DNA of 64,000 nt from Cydia pomonella. Lineage: Eukaryota; Arthropoda; Insecta; Lepidoptera; Tortricidae. Below the pieces are notes generated by a model that had not been told where the DNA came from, made no database searches, and saw only the letters and a program-made list of their open reading frames with translations. Both the position numbers and the translations under genes were made by a program. Of the stretch, positions 22,408 through 33,900 are shown piece after piece. The stretch's first letter is position 1; each line of letters opens with the position of its first letter. Location of the stretch: the NCBI RefSeq assembly GCF_033807575.1, contig NC_084708.1, forward strand, positions 2,628,501 to 2,692,500, in the 5' to 3' direction.

Positions 22408-22869
22408 GTGAGATTAACACAGTACTAGTCGAATACCACCCTGCCAACAGTCTTTACAAGGAAAAGTTAGGTTATATGCTTTATAATTTTGTACCCAAAT
22501 AATTTTAAGGTTAGTTTTTACCGCCATTTTTGTTATTTCTTGTTGTTACAGGTTTTGGACGACAAAAATGTACGACGAAGGTTCAGAGCAAGTAACTATC
22601 AATCAACTACTCGTGTGAAACCATTCATTTGCACCATGCCAATGCGACTTGATGAGGGCTGGAACCAAATCCAATTTAACTTGGCTGATTTCACCCGGAG
22701 AGCTTATGGAACTAATTATGTAGAAACCCTCAGGGTCCAGATACATGCAAACTGTAGGATAAGGAGAGTTTACTTCTCCGATAGATTGTACTCTGAGGAT
22801 GAGCTGCCAGCAGAATTCAAACTATTCCTTCCCATACAGAATAAAGCAAAAGCAACAGTAGCTACCTAA
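22132..22869 (+). CDS. CFAP20: CFAP20 / Bug22, axonemal microtubule inner protein
   Basis: Two coding exons, 22132-22407 and 22552-22869, are joined in phase 0 across a 144-bp GT-AG intron and give 197 residues, close to the family's usual ~193. The protein is nearly invariant across animals. It begins [20 protein letters not shown] and contains [20 protein letters not shown] and [16 protein letters not shown]20 sits at the inner junction of ciliary and flagellar doublet microtubules and stabilises axonemes. Drosophila Bug22 is needed for cilia and sperm. The start is fixed by conservation and is preceded by a short leader. An RFX X-box and a CCAAT box lie upstream, and AATAAA (22881-22886) follows 11 bp after the stop. 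NOMO begins 1.9 kb downstream on the same strand, with no evident functional link. Confidence 0.98.
22552..22869 (+). CDS. CFAP20: CFAP20 exon 2
   Basis: The acceptor TGTTGTTACAG is followed by 105 codons and TAA, starting [11 protein letters not shown]. The C-terminal tail (NKAKATVAT) is the only part that differs clearly from the vertebrate protein. Confidence 0.97.
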   Translation, partial: VLDDKNVRRRFRASNYQSTTRVKPFICTMPMRLDEGWNQIQFNLADFTRRAYGTNYVETLRVQIHANCRIRRVYFSDRLYSEDELPAEFKLFLPIQNKAKATVAT

Positions 22870-22880
22870 TCAACATATTA

Positions 22881-22886
22881 AATAAA
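22881..22886 (+). terminator. CFAP20 polyadenylation signal
   Basis: A canonical AATAAA lies 11 bp after the CFAP20 stop. A second one lies further on near 23053. Confidence 0.7.
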
Positions 22887-23304
22887 AACTAATGTATATG
22901 ATCATTACTGTAGTAAAATCTACCTTTAAGTTTATTTTGTTTGTATAATGATGCTAACGGACAGTGCACCACTTATTTGATATGCAACATTTTGTTGTAA
23001 CTGTGTGAGAAATAGAAAAGCACTTTAAAATTTGGTATTTTATTTAGTCCCAAATAAATTGTACTGGATGTAAATGCCCATTTAAACCGGGTAACGAAGA
23101 AGTCTACAAGTACTTAGAGTGGGGGTCTACTTAAACGTAAGTAACATAATAGACCTACTCAAACAACCCGCCGCCGGCGCGTGACGTGACAACAAATGAG
23201 TAAATGACAGTTCCGACAACAGATAAGAAAATGCTCAATGGTATGGAAATCATAAGATTACCATGTTGGCAGCATGATAAAATTATTGCCCCTGGAACAT
23301 ATCT

Positions 23305-23798
23305 CTAAAGGGCCCTCCACACTCTATCGTGCGCGAATCGAGGCGAGAAGCCGCGAACGCGAGTGTCGAGGGCCCTCGCGTCGATTTCGCAGATTGTTCA
23401 CGCCTTCGCGCCTTATTCCCCATTTTTTGTCGGTATTTGGCCCGCGTCAAAGGAGACGAGAAGCGCAAACTTGTAAGACTCCACACTCGCGATCGCTTCG
23501 CGCCGCGATTCGCTCACGAGTCGGTTAATCTGAACTGTCATAACCTTCTATGGCGGCTACTTGGTTATATTGGGTGCGAACTTGATCAACCAAAAATCAA
23601 TATGACAGTTCCCAGTTTGAATCAGTGCCTTGCCGCAAACTAAATCCGATCAGCTGACGCTTCGGCGCCATCTTGCCGCGAACCAAACTGCGAAATCGCC
23701 GAGAAGAGATTATATGCAAAGAGCATATAATCACTACGTTCTGTTCGCTCCGCGAAGTCGCGCCGCGATTCACGCGCATAGTCTGGAGGGGGCTTTAG
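23305..23798. mobile_element. Foldback MITE, GC-rich arms
   Basis: CTAAAGGGCCCTCCACACTC at the left is inverted at the right end (GAGTGTGGAGGG-like, ending GGGGGCTTTAG). The arms also share repeated GCGCCGCGATTC motifs. The several small ORFs on both strands are artefacts of the palindromic arms. It lies between CFAP20 and NOMO. Confidence 0.65.
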
Positions 23799-23926
23799 AG
23801 GGCCAAACCTGATTTCGTGCTTCATTATCGTTTTCGTTTCACGGAGTATCAGCACATCGTTAACAATAGTTGAAATGTAAAAAAAAAGGTTCATATGCAA
23901 AAATATAAAACATTGAACAATTTTGG

Positions 23927-24411
23927 TAATAGGGTTGTTTCTATCTACAAATCTTAGGGCAGAATTGTATCCCAATAAATTCTTTTGGATTATAAGAACA
24001 TGTTAAACTACTTTTAGGGGACCTGTAATGACCATATTTTTGTAAATATTGAATTTAAAATATCTTTTGGCACACGTCACGTGACCAAACTCGAAACCTC
24101 TTTGAAGATTCTGATGACGTCACAACTCTCAGCATGACACTGTTGACAGTTAGGCGATAAACAACAAATGACAAGTGTCAGTTGACAGTTCGTATCTTCT
24201 ACGTGTGTATGTAGTTATTTGTCAAACCGTAAACTGTGACGTCACACAATTTTCAAATAGCGTTTTGGGCGCGAAAGCATCTGTCAAAATATATTTTGTC
24301 AATTGAACATATTTAAAGCAGTTTTTAGTATAAAAGTTTAATTTTAGGGCAACTTTTAGTTAATATAGAACGTAATACAAGCGTTTCAAAAAAATGGAAA
24401 CAACCCTATTA
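23927..24411. mobile_element. TIR element in the presumed NOMO promoter region
   Basis: The ends ATAGGGTTGTTTC and GAAACAACCCTAT are flanked by TA on both sides. The 481-bp interior includes two TGACGTCAC-type palindromes (around 24115 and 24238) and a CACGTGAC E-box (24067-24083 region). It ends 369 bp before the NOMO ATG. Confidence 0.6.
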
Positions 24412-24779
24412 GAGACCTAGTATTTTTTACATTTCAAATATTATTAAGGATGTGAAAGGCACAATGGTTGTCGATTCGCGGAAAATGTCCAGCATAACTT
24501 ACTAAGGATGTGAAACGGAAAACGATTATCAGGCCCGACATCGGGACTGATTTTGGGCCCGATATCGGCAAGGGTAGATGTAATTGGCACTTATATTATT
24601 TGATTCACACATACAATTACGTTTTTGAATGGTTTTTAATAATCAGATTTTATTACTGTGAGAATGAAATACGGGTAGCCAACCGCAGGAATCGCAGTCA
24701 TGACGTGTTTTTTTTTTTTATGTTGATGCGTCATTAGGTTTCTTATCAGCTTACGCTTGTCTGTGATATATAAGCGAAA

Positions 24780-24925
24780 ATGGGAACTTTTCTAGGTTTA
24801 AGAATTATTTCCTTAATTTATTTAATACCTTCAGTCGTAAAATGTTACGGTAACGACATATTAGGATGTGGTGGATTTGTAAAAAGTCATGTTAATTTGG
24901 ATTTTTCTAAAATCGAAATCGGATT
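24780..24925 (+). CDS. NOMO: NOMO exon 1
   Basis: The ATG opens a hydrophobic signal peptide (MGTFLGLRIISLIYLIPSVV), then DILGCGGFVKS, a strongly conserved NOMO N-terminus. It ends in phase 2 at donor GTAAGT. Confidence 0.93.
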
Positions 24926-27900
24926 GTAAGTTAACCTCACTCACTCTGTTTTTTTAATTTATTAATCTAATTAGACATTTAAAAACGATAATAAGCAACA
25001 ACTTAATGCATGTAAAGTATACTTAAATTGATTACAGTTTATGCAGGTTATATCCATTCATAAATCGTAATGACACTCGTTATTTTTTAGGTATACCAAA
25101 GAAGGAAGCCTCAAAGAGAAAACAGAATGCGCCCCAAACAACGGATACTACTTTCTCCCGCTCTACGAAAAGGGCGAATACGTGTTAAAAGTCCACCCTC
25201 CTCCAGGCTGGAGCTTTGAGCCCTCAGAAGTCAACTTAAACATTGATGGTGTTACGGACCAGTGTTCTACCGGCCAGGATGTGAACTTCTCGTTTAACGG
25301 TTTTGGTATCACTGGTCTGGTGATCACGGCGGGGCAGAAGCAAGGGCCTGCGGGTATAGCGGTGCAGCTAGTTAATGATAAAGGAGAAGTGAGGAACACG
25401 GTGACCTCCGCTGGTGGGGATTTCCATTTTACTCCGGTGATTCCAGGGAAATATACTGTGAAGGCATCTCATCCAAGGTAAGCACTTGAAATTTTAATCA
25501 TGTATTTTAAAAGAGTGTTTTATGGTCCCGTACCAATATGCTAGAGGCCCATAAAACCAACTGAAAATTACTTTATTGAAAGATCATGACCATGTTATAT
25601 GTATGACAAGTAAATAAATAAAAAATCTTTAAACTGTATATTTGAGGACAATCTTACACAGGTCAGGTCGACCTAGCCCCAAACTAAACAAAGCTTGTAC
25701 TATGGTTACTAAGCAACAATATAAATACTTATAATTATAGATAAATACATACTTATATACATAGAAAACACCCATGGATCAGGAACAAATATCTGTGTTC
25801 ATCACACAAATAAATGCCCAAACCTAGGACCATCGGCTTCTTAGGCAGGGCCAGACGGTTGTCACTATATGTAGCTAATTGGATGTGCATGGTAGGCAAT
25901 ATATATAGACAAAGAAATTGGTATCTAGACTTTTTGGGACATTCACAGTAGTTTTTACAACAAGGTTGTCTTATTTAACTAAACTGGTATTCTCTAACTT
26001 CTAGATGGAAGCTAGAACCATCTTCAGCAGTAGTCCAAGTGAAGGAAGGCAACACAGCCCTCCCAACAGGAGTGCTGGCCGTCAAAGGTTATGATGTCAA
26101 AGGTTCCGTCACTTCTAATGGCAATCCTATTGCTGGGCTGTATGTGCTACTGTATTCTAAAGAGGTTTGTAAGCACAGAACTGAAAACACATTTGTATGA
26201 GGTATTTGGATGTCATCTTGGTAACAATGAGACTTGTGATTGCACACATTTTTTTATTTTACTTTTTATTATTTAATAAGCAGGCATGTAGTTATGCCAA
26301 CTGATATGGCCTGTATCCAGTAATCATAAAGATAGTTTTCATGAATGACTTGTAGATATAATCACATTTTGTGCTGAAACCGTGTCTTCTGGAAGTTTAT
26401 AATCTTAAGCGAGTTGTAGCCTAGCAAGATCTTCCATGCAATTTATGTTACATTTCCGACTGCTAAGATAAACTGTTTCAAAAGTTTGATCAGAGACCAC
26501 AATCTAATGAAAATTGCATGCAAGATGTTGCTAGTCTAAACATTGCTTTAAAAAAGTTTCGTAAATCTAAAATTATATCAGACATCTTATTTTCGTAATG
26601 AGGTATAGGATGAACTTATTTTAGGATTCTTATAGGATTAACTTACAACCATAACAAATGGAGAGCACAATATTTATTTGTTCTTCAGCACTAAATAATT
26701 ATAAACATAGGTACAATATTCACATCATCATCCACACAATTATTGCTTAATTAACATTGAAAATTATAACTCTAAATTCTTACTGTAATAACAATATTTT
26801 AATCACCAGGAAAGCCCCAAACTCCGCGTAGAAGGCTGCAAAACGGCACTCCTCCAGGGTGTCCCTGACTCCCCAATCTGCTACTCCACCACCGACAACA
26901 ATGGGGAGTTCACATTCGGCCTGGTGCCAGCGGGCGAGTACAAGTTACTGGCGCTGGCCAAGAGTCCAGGGCAAGCAACTGTCAGCTATAATGTGAAGCC
27001 GGAGAGTGTGCCATTTGCTGTATTACATGATAGCCTGTATATTAAGAATGCTTTTGAGGTTAGTTTTTTTTTGTGATATTGCACATTTTTCTTTAAAAAT
27101 TAGAAAGTGTTTTAATTGCTTTTTCAACTTTGCCATCTCATTTTAATAAGGATATTTAGTATGGTGCTATGTCCAATGGTAAACCACTAGTCTTTACCCT
27201 TATAATAAAATTCTGTTCCAAACCAATACAAATAAATATAAATATTAAAATAAATATTATAGGACATTATTACACAAATTGACTAAGTTCCACAGTAAGC
27301 TCAATAAGGCTTGTGTTGAGGGTACTTAGACAACGATATATATAATATATAAATATTTATAAATACTTAAATACATAGAAAACACCCATGACTCAGGAAC
27401 AAATATCCATGCTCATCACACGAATAAATGCCCTTACCAGGATTTGAACCCGGGACCATCAGCTTCGTAGGCAGGATCACTACCCACTAGGCCAAACCGG
27501 TCGTCAAAGATGATTAACAATACAGTGTTCGGGGTAGGCCCTCTGAAGTTGGGGTATCGCCCACGCTGGCAGATACAATTGTACGCGTCGCAAAGTCGTA
27601 GCCGGTCCGTTAGACGAATGTCGTGGTCTGTCCGTTAGATCAATGTCGTGGCCGGGCAATGTAGGGTGCCTTTTGTCACCATTTGGGTACAGAGACTTAA
27701 AATCGGATCTATGCATACTCAATATTCACATTCTACTTTTTTCAGGTGACGGGTTTCACGGTAATGTCGTCAGTGGTATCCACCGCTGGTGCAGGCTTAC
27801 CCAACGCACGCGTGTCGTTGGACGGCCGGGCAGTCGGTAAAACAGATAGTGCGGGCAAATATACCCTGCCATCTTTGCAGAGTGGGACCTATACCATTAG

Positions 27901-30900
27901 TGTGGAACACGGTAAGTTATTATTTGTTATCAAACACACAAGTTGATAGCCATAATATTACTTAAATAAGGTTGATTTTTGTTTAATATTTTTTTATTAA
28001 TTAGTGATTTTTGCTTATGACCTGACGAATTATTGTCGTTAAGTTCGGGAAAGTAGTAGATTGCGAAACCCCATAATGAGGTTGTATTGAGACGAGCCGG
28101 TAATGGACCGGAACGTAGTCCCTGGCCGCGCCGCCTCAGGTGACAGGTGCTATGTACTCGGAGGATTTAACAACGGATTCGCCTTTTTTTTTTATATACT
28201 ACATCGGTGGCAAACAAGCGTACGGCCTGCCTGATGTTAAGCAGTCTCCGTAGCCTATGTACACCTGCAACTCCAGAGCCTTTAAGAGCTTACCCCTCTG
28301 TCGAAAACTCGTCCAATGGTCTAATGTATTGTATGGACTGACGTTTATGTATCTGACATGGCTATTTAACGTGACACTCCCCCGCAAAAGTTGCAGACTG
28401 TTTTGTACAGAAAAAAAATAAAATTATTATTTTTATAATAAAAACACGTTTTTTCAAATATAACAAAATATTATTTGTGGTAATAAACTTTTCGTGTTTA
28501 TTGTTAGATAAGATAATTGAAATCTTTTATGAAACCCTCGGTGCGCGAGTTCGGACTCGGACTTGGCCGGTTTACCCCAAAGTTTACCCTATTACTAAGA
28601 CTTAGCTGTCCGTCCGTCTGTCTATCTGACCGTCTGTCACCAGGCTGTATCTCATGAACCGTGATAGTTAGGCCTTTGAAATTTTCACAGATGATGTATT
28701 TCTGTTGCCGCTAAAACAACAAATATTAAAAAACAGAATAAAACAAATATTTAAGGGGGCTCCCATACAGTCAGCGTTAAATACTTTGTAGCAAACAAAG
28801 TAGTACCAAAACACCATACTAAATATATGGTGTACCGAACTATTTGGCAACTTTGACTGCTATAAAGTATTTGACGCTGACTGTACAACAAACGTGATTG
28901 TTATGCCGTTTTTAGGGTTCCGTAGTCAACTATTATAGTTTCGCCATGTCCGTCTGTCTGTCTGTTTGTCCGAGGCTTTGTTCCGTGGTCGTTAGTGCTA
29001 GACAGCTGAAATTTGGCATGGATATATAAATCGATAAAACCGACATGGTCGTACAATAAAATCTAAAAAAATGTATTTAAAGATTTTCCTTCATAGTAAA
29101 AAGACTTAAGTACTTTAAGTAGGTACTGATTATGCAAATTTGCCTATTTGTCTAACTCAATTTACTACTATACTTTAAGCTCCAGTTTAGCTTATTGTGA
29201 CGGAAGAGTAACTACGGAACCCTACACTGAGCGTGGCCCGACATGCTCTTGGCCGGTTTATTATAGATAATGGTACGGAACCCTTCTTGCGCGAGTCCGA
29301 CTCTCATTTGGCCGGTTTTTTTTCGAATGTACATTTTATCGTCAGACCAAGCCCAGTTCGACGACGTCCAGCTGAGCATCACGGCCACGGGCGCGGTGCT
29401 CGTGCCCGAGGCGCGCGCGTCGCGCTGGCGCGTGTGCGGCGCCGTGTCGCCGCCCGCCGCCCGCCGCGTCCTCGTGCGCGACGGCCGCGTGCCCGTCGAC
29501 GACCAAGGTATATTAAATTTATATTATTAGTTTTCTACTCGTCTACTGTAATCATTTTCAGTCTCGTACCTTACTTAGGCAACTCAGCAAGCTTCGTTGT
29601 CTAAACAAGGTCCTCGACTGAAAAACTCTTTTATATCACGGCTCCTTACTAAATTCAATTTTTAGACTTTTTCCTCGATTTTGGCCACCGTAGCCTATGG
29701 AGACTAGCAATGGTAAGCGGTTTTCGTAGTCTATGGGTGTCACATATGCGTTTATGACTTATGAAGCAATTGTTTCTACTATACAACCTAAAATAAATAA
29801 TTAATTTGAGCTATCGTTTTGTTTCGTCCTCTTGATCGCGGCGAGCTGTGATTGGTCAATTTCATTATAGTTGACTAAACCGTTTCGAAATGAATATTAT
29901 AGTTGAGTTGGGAGCCCATACATGAAAAGTACCCAATTACAGTTTGGTATACGAAATCTTAATTCAACTATTACAGTCGACGAGTAGAGAAAATCTAAAA
30001 TGTGTTAAACAAGTAATAAGTATTACTATAATTAAACATTATATGTATATGCTGATTTCTTATATTATTGTTTATTAGGCAAATGGTGCACGTTCCTGCC
30101 CCCTGGCGTGTACACGGCAAGAGTCGACGTTTCCGAGCAGGAACAACGGGATGGATTGCAGTAAGTGTGCAAATTATTTGTACAGTACCTAACTACCTAA
30201 GCTTCAGAGATAACTGACCCCCCTGCAAACAAATTTCTATGCAGGGGGCCAGTTATGTGCTAATTACATGCTTTAGTACAGTAAGCTAAAGAGCAGCAAG
30301 CTGTACAGATTTAAGGTTACTTTGATTCGCCCACATGGACAAAATTAATGGCCCGGTAAAATATAAAGAATAATAAATAAATAAATATTATAGGACATTA
30401 TTACACAAATTGACTAAGTCCCACAGTAAGCTCAATAAGGCTTGTGTTGAGGGTACTTAGACAATGATATATATAATATATAAATATATATAAATACTTA
30501 AATACATAGAAAACACCCATGACTCAGGAACAAATATCCATGCTTATCACACAAATACATGCCCTTACCAGGATTTGAACCTGGGACCATCAGCTTCGTA
30601 GGCAGGGTCACTACCCACTAGGCCAGGGGTTCCCAATCTTTTTCAACATGCGGCGCAGTTACAAGTTGAGTATTTTGCAACGGCGCCCTTGTAAATTTAA
30701 AATCACGGTCGAAAAAGAGTGACACGACGCTATATTATTTACCGATGCGAGCGCTCAAATAGGTACCCGCGAATATTTGTGGTTTCGGATAATGATAGAA
30801 CTCACGGCGCCCCTCTTTACTTTCTACGGCGCACCAGGGCGCCGCGGCGCACACTTTGGGAACCCCTGCACTAGGCCAAACCGGTCGTCAAAGACCCAAT

Positions 30901-33900
30901 TTATGCATATTCCAACACTCAACAACATTCTTTTATATTTATTACAAGAATTTTAAACCTATTTACCAATCTTCTACTTACAATTCAAATAATTTCAATA
31001 ACACATTAATTTTTTTTTTTTTTTTAATTTCTGCCCTATTACATTAAACGTAAGAGTTCATGTGATATTTAGATACTGATTTTGCTCTGAAGACTTCTTC
31101 TTCTTCCTAGCTTTATCCCATTTACTTGGGGTCTGCTCTCCTTATATGGCGTCGCCAGGCATATCTGTCCTGGGTCGTCTGGGGTGTTAGTTGCGCTTCT
31201 TTGAGGTTATTTTGGACAAGCCCTATCCATGTTGTAGATTTTGCTCTGAAGACTGATAAATATAATTTAAGTATGGCTTTCTGCTGTTAGTATGTATGTT
31301 AACATTATGTACTTAATAATGAACCTCCAGGTCTATGATTCTTAAGTATGTTAAGTACACTACATTGTACTTCAAATCCATTTGTATATGTGACTGTTTG
31401 TGTTCTAAAAAAAATATTTGTGAAATTATGGCATTGACGTCACATTCTTAACCCTTGACCGCATACGAAGCCATATATGACGGATATGATTTTCAAATCT
31501 ATTGACAACTATTAAAGTTCAAATTTCAACAACAATTTTTTATTACATGGGGTAGGAGGTTAAGGTCGTTTGATCTCTGCTTTTGCTTTGAAACATCAAA
31601 AACTCATCTGAAACACATTTGGCACAACTTATTTCAGATACTACCCCCTCTCGCACAAAATCACCGTATCCCACTCGTCCGTATCCGACATCACGTTCTC
31701 GCAACTGAAGGCGCTGGTGTCCGGCGCGGTCCGGTGCCGGACCGGCGCCCCGGACCTGCCCGTGACGCTCCGGACGCTAGCGCCGGACGGCAGCGTTGTG
31801 GGCAATCCTCTTACCACCACTGCTAAAGGTTTGTTATTAAATACTGTATCTCTAGGTATTTAAATAAAAATATACAAAATCTGCCCTCAAATGGATCCTT
31901 AAGCCAATTGAGGGTAGATGAAAACATTACATGATCAAATAATGTAGGTTAAAATCAGGTCGTTCAGTCACAGATCCAGGCGGTTTCGTATTTGGTTGGT
32001 TAACCAATAAATATTATATTTACCCGAAAATGTACAAATTGTTTGTTTACTTTTATACCTAAAGATATAGAGTTATAATAAACATGAATGAAATTTTGAC
32101 TCTTTGTCTACTGATTGAGCGCGCGATGTGTTATCTCAAAGGCCGGCAACGCACTTACAACCCCTCTGGTGTTGCAGGTGTCCATGGGCGGCGGTAATCG
32201 CTTACCATCAGGTGATCCGTCTGCTCGTTTGCCTCCTCAACCATAAAAAAAAAAACGAGTGTTCGTTTATAGTTAAAATAATAATGAAATCTTTAGTAAT
32301 ACAAGTAATATAACTAAAGAAAAGTTCATAATACAAACAAAGACAAGACTTAAATGAGTAATTAACAACAGGTGAACTTATAGCTAATGGAGCATTCACG
32401 GGCTGTCCCGTACGGAAGCATTTTATTTCCTGTGTTGCTACTTTTTTTTCGGCGTTTATTTTTGTACTTGTATGTACCTGCAAATCAGTAACAGGTAACG
32501 GTAGACAATTTCATGGAATGCTCGTAATATGACTGTTAATATTGAGTAGCTGGGTCCACACAGAGCGAGCATACGCACGAGGCAATTTCCTTACGCACAA
32601 ACCGGCCTAGGCACGTCTACACTGGCCGGTTTGTGCGTGAGGCAATTTCCTCGCGCGTATTCTCGCTCTGTGTGGACCCGGCTAGTCACGAGCGGATTCA
32701 TTCAAAGTAACCATGATTTATTTTGTTTCAGATGGCAAATACACCTTCAAAGACGTACTCCCCGGCAGCGTGGAGCTCTCAGTACCATCCGACAGACTTT
32801 GCTGGGCTGAGAGTGTCCACAACATCGTGGTAACGCAGGAGACAGCTACCGTACCGGACTTTGTTCAGACTGGACATGTTTTGAGGGCTACTAGTTCTCA
32901 TAAAATTGAGGTATCTGATACTTTTAAATATTTGTATAGGTATAGTCAGATATACCATGCGTAAAGAACGTCCACGACATGGTTGTCACGCAGGAGATAG
33001 CTACCGTACCGGACATCGTTGAGGACAGCCGACTGACGAAACGGCCAAACATATTTTAACTAAGGTGTGGAGTTTGTGAAGTTAGGGCTTGCAGAGTTAG
33101 ACGCTTGGCTCGACATGAGACCGATAAGTTTTTGACAGTGTGAGCTTTATGGTTTCATCTTGGCTACATTTTACATGAAAATGTTTTTTGGGTGGGTAAT
33201 TTTATTTGTAGATGGTCTTTACTTTAGATATATGTCATTTAAATTATAGACCATCTACGAAAAATGATTAAGGTACAGTCAGTATAAAAATAGCGGATCA
33301 AACAACGCGTCAAAAGTATCATTCTGTAACAGCTCAACAAAAAGTGATGGTTCTATAATTAGAACAATTAAAACTGTAAAAGATATACTTTTGAACGTGT
33401 ATTTTTGAGATTTATCCATATTTAGAGATATCCGGGATGGCAAATAATTTAGGCGCGTTGTTTTATACCCTATAAAATACATAATATTGATGCTGATAAA
33501 ATAAACTTTTGATTACACTTCTCGAAAAAGATCTTGTTTCATGCAGGTGTACTGAAGGACAAAGGCCTATTTTGTTCCCGCGGAAGTTGTGGATTGTGAA
33601 AAAAAAATCTAAAACTCCCTAGGGAGTTTCAGTTTTTTTTTAAATTGTTTCTTATTCATACAAACCAAATTGCAGAAAAAGCTAAAACTCCTAAGGAGTT
33701 TTAGCTTTTTTTAAAATTATGTCACCTATTCATACAAACTAAGTTGCACAGATGAGTTTTACCAACCTCGTATCCAAAATGTCACTTACCCCCCCTCGTT
33801 GCACAATGTACTATATCGGGAGTTCTAGCATTTTTTAAATTATGTCACTTATTCATACAAACCAAGTTGCATAGATGAGTTTTAACACCCTCGTATCCAA

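Noticed and set aside
23274..23975. Several ORFs of 60-111 codons on both strands between CFAP20 and NOMO
   Set aside because: They follow the palindromic arms of a GC-rich MITE.
24750..24779. TATA-like ATATATAAG immediately before the NOMO ATG
   Set aside because: Only about 10 bp from the start codon, too close to position transcription for a normal 5' UTR.
29233..29604. 123-codon arginine-rich ORF overlapping NOMO exon 6
   Set aside because: It is an alternative frame of a GC-rich exon; the NOMO frame matches the family and has correct splice phases.
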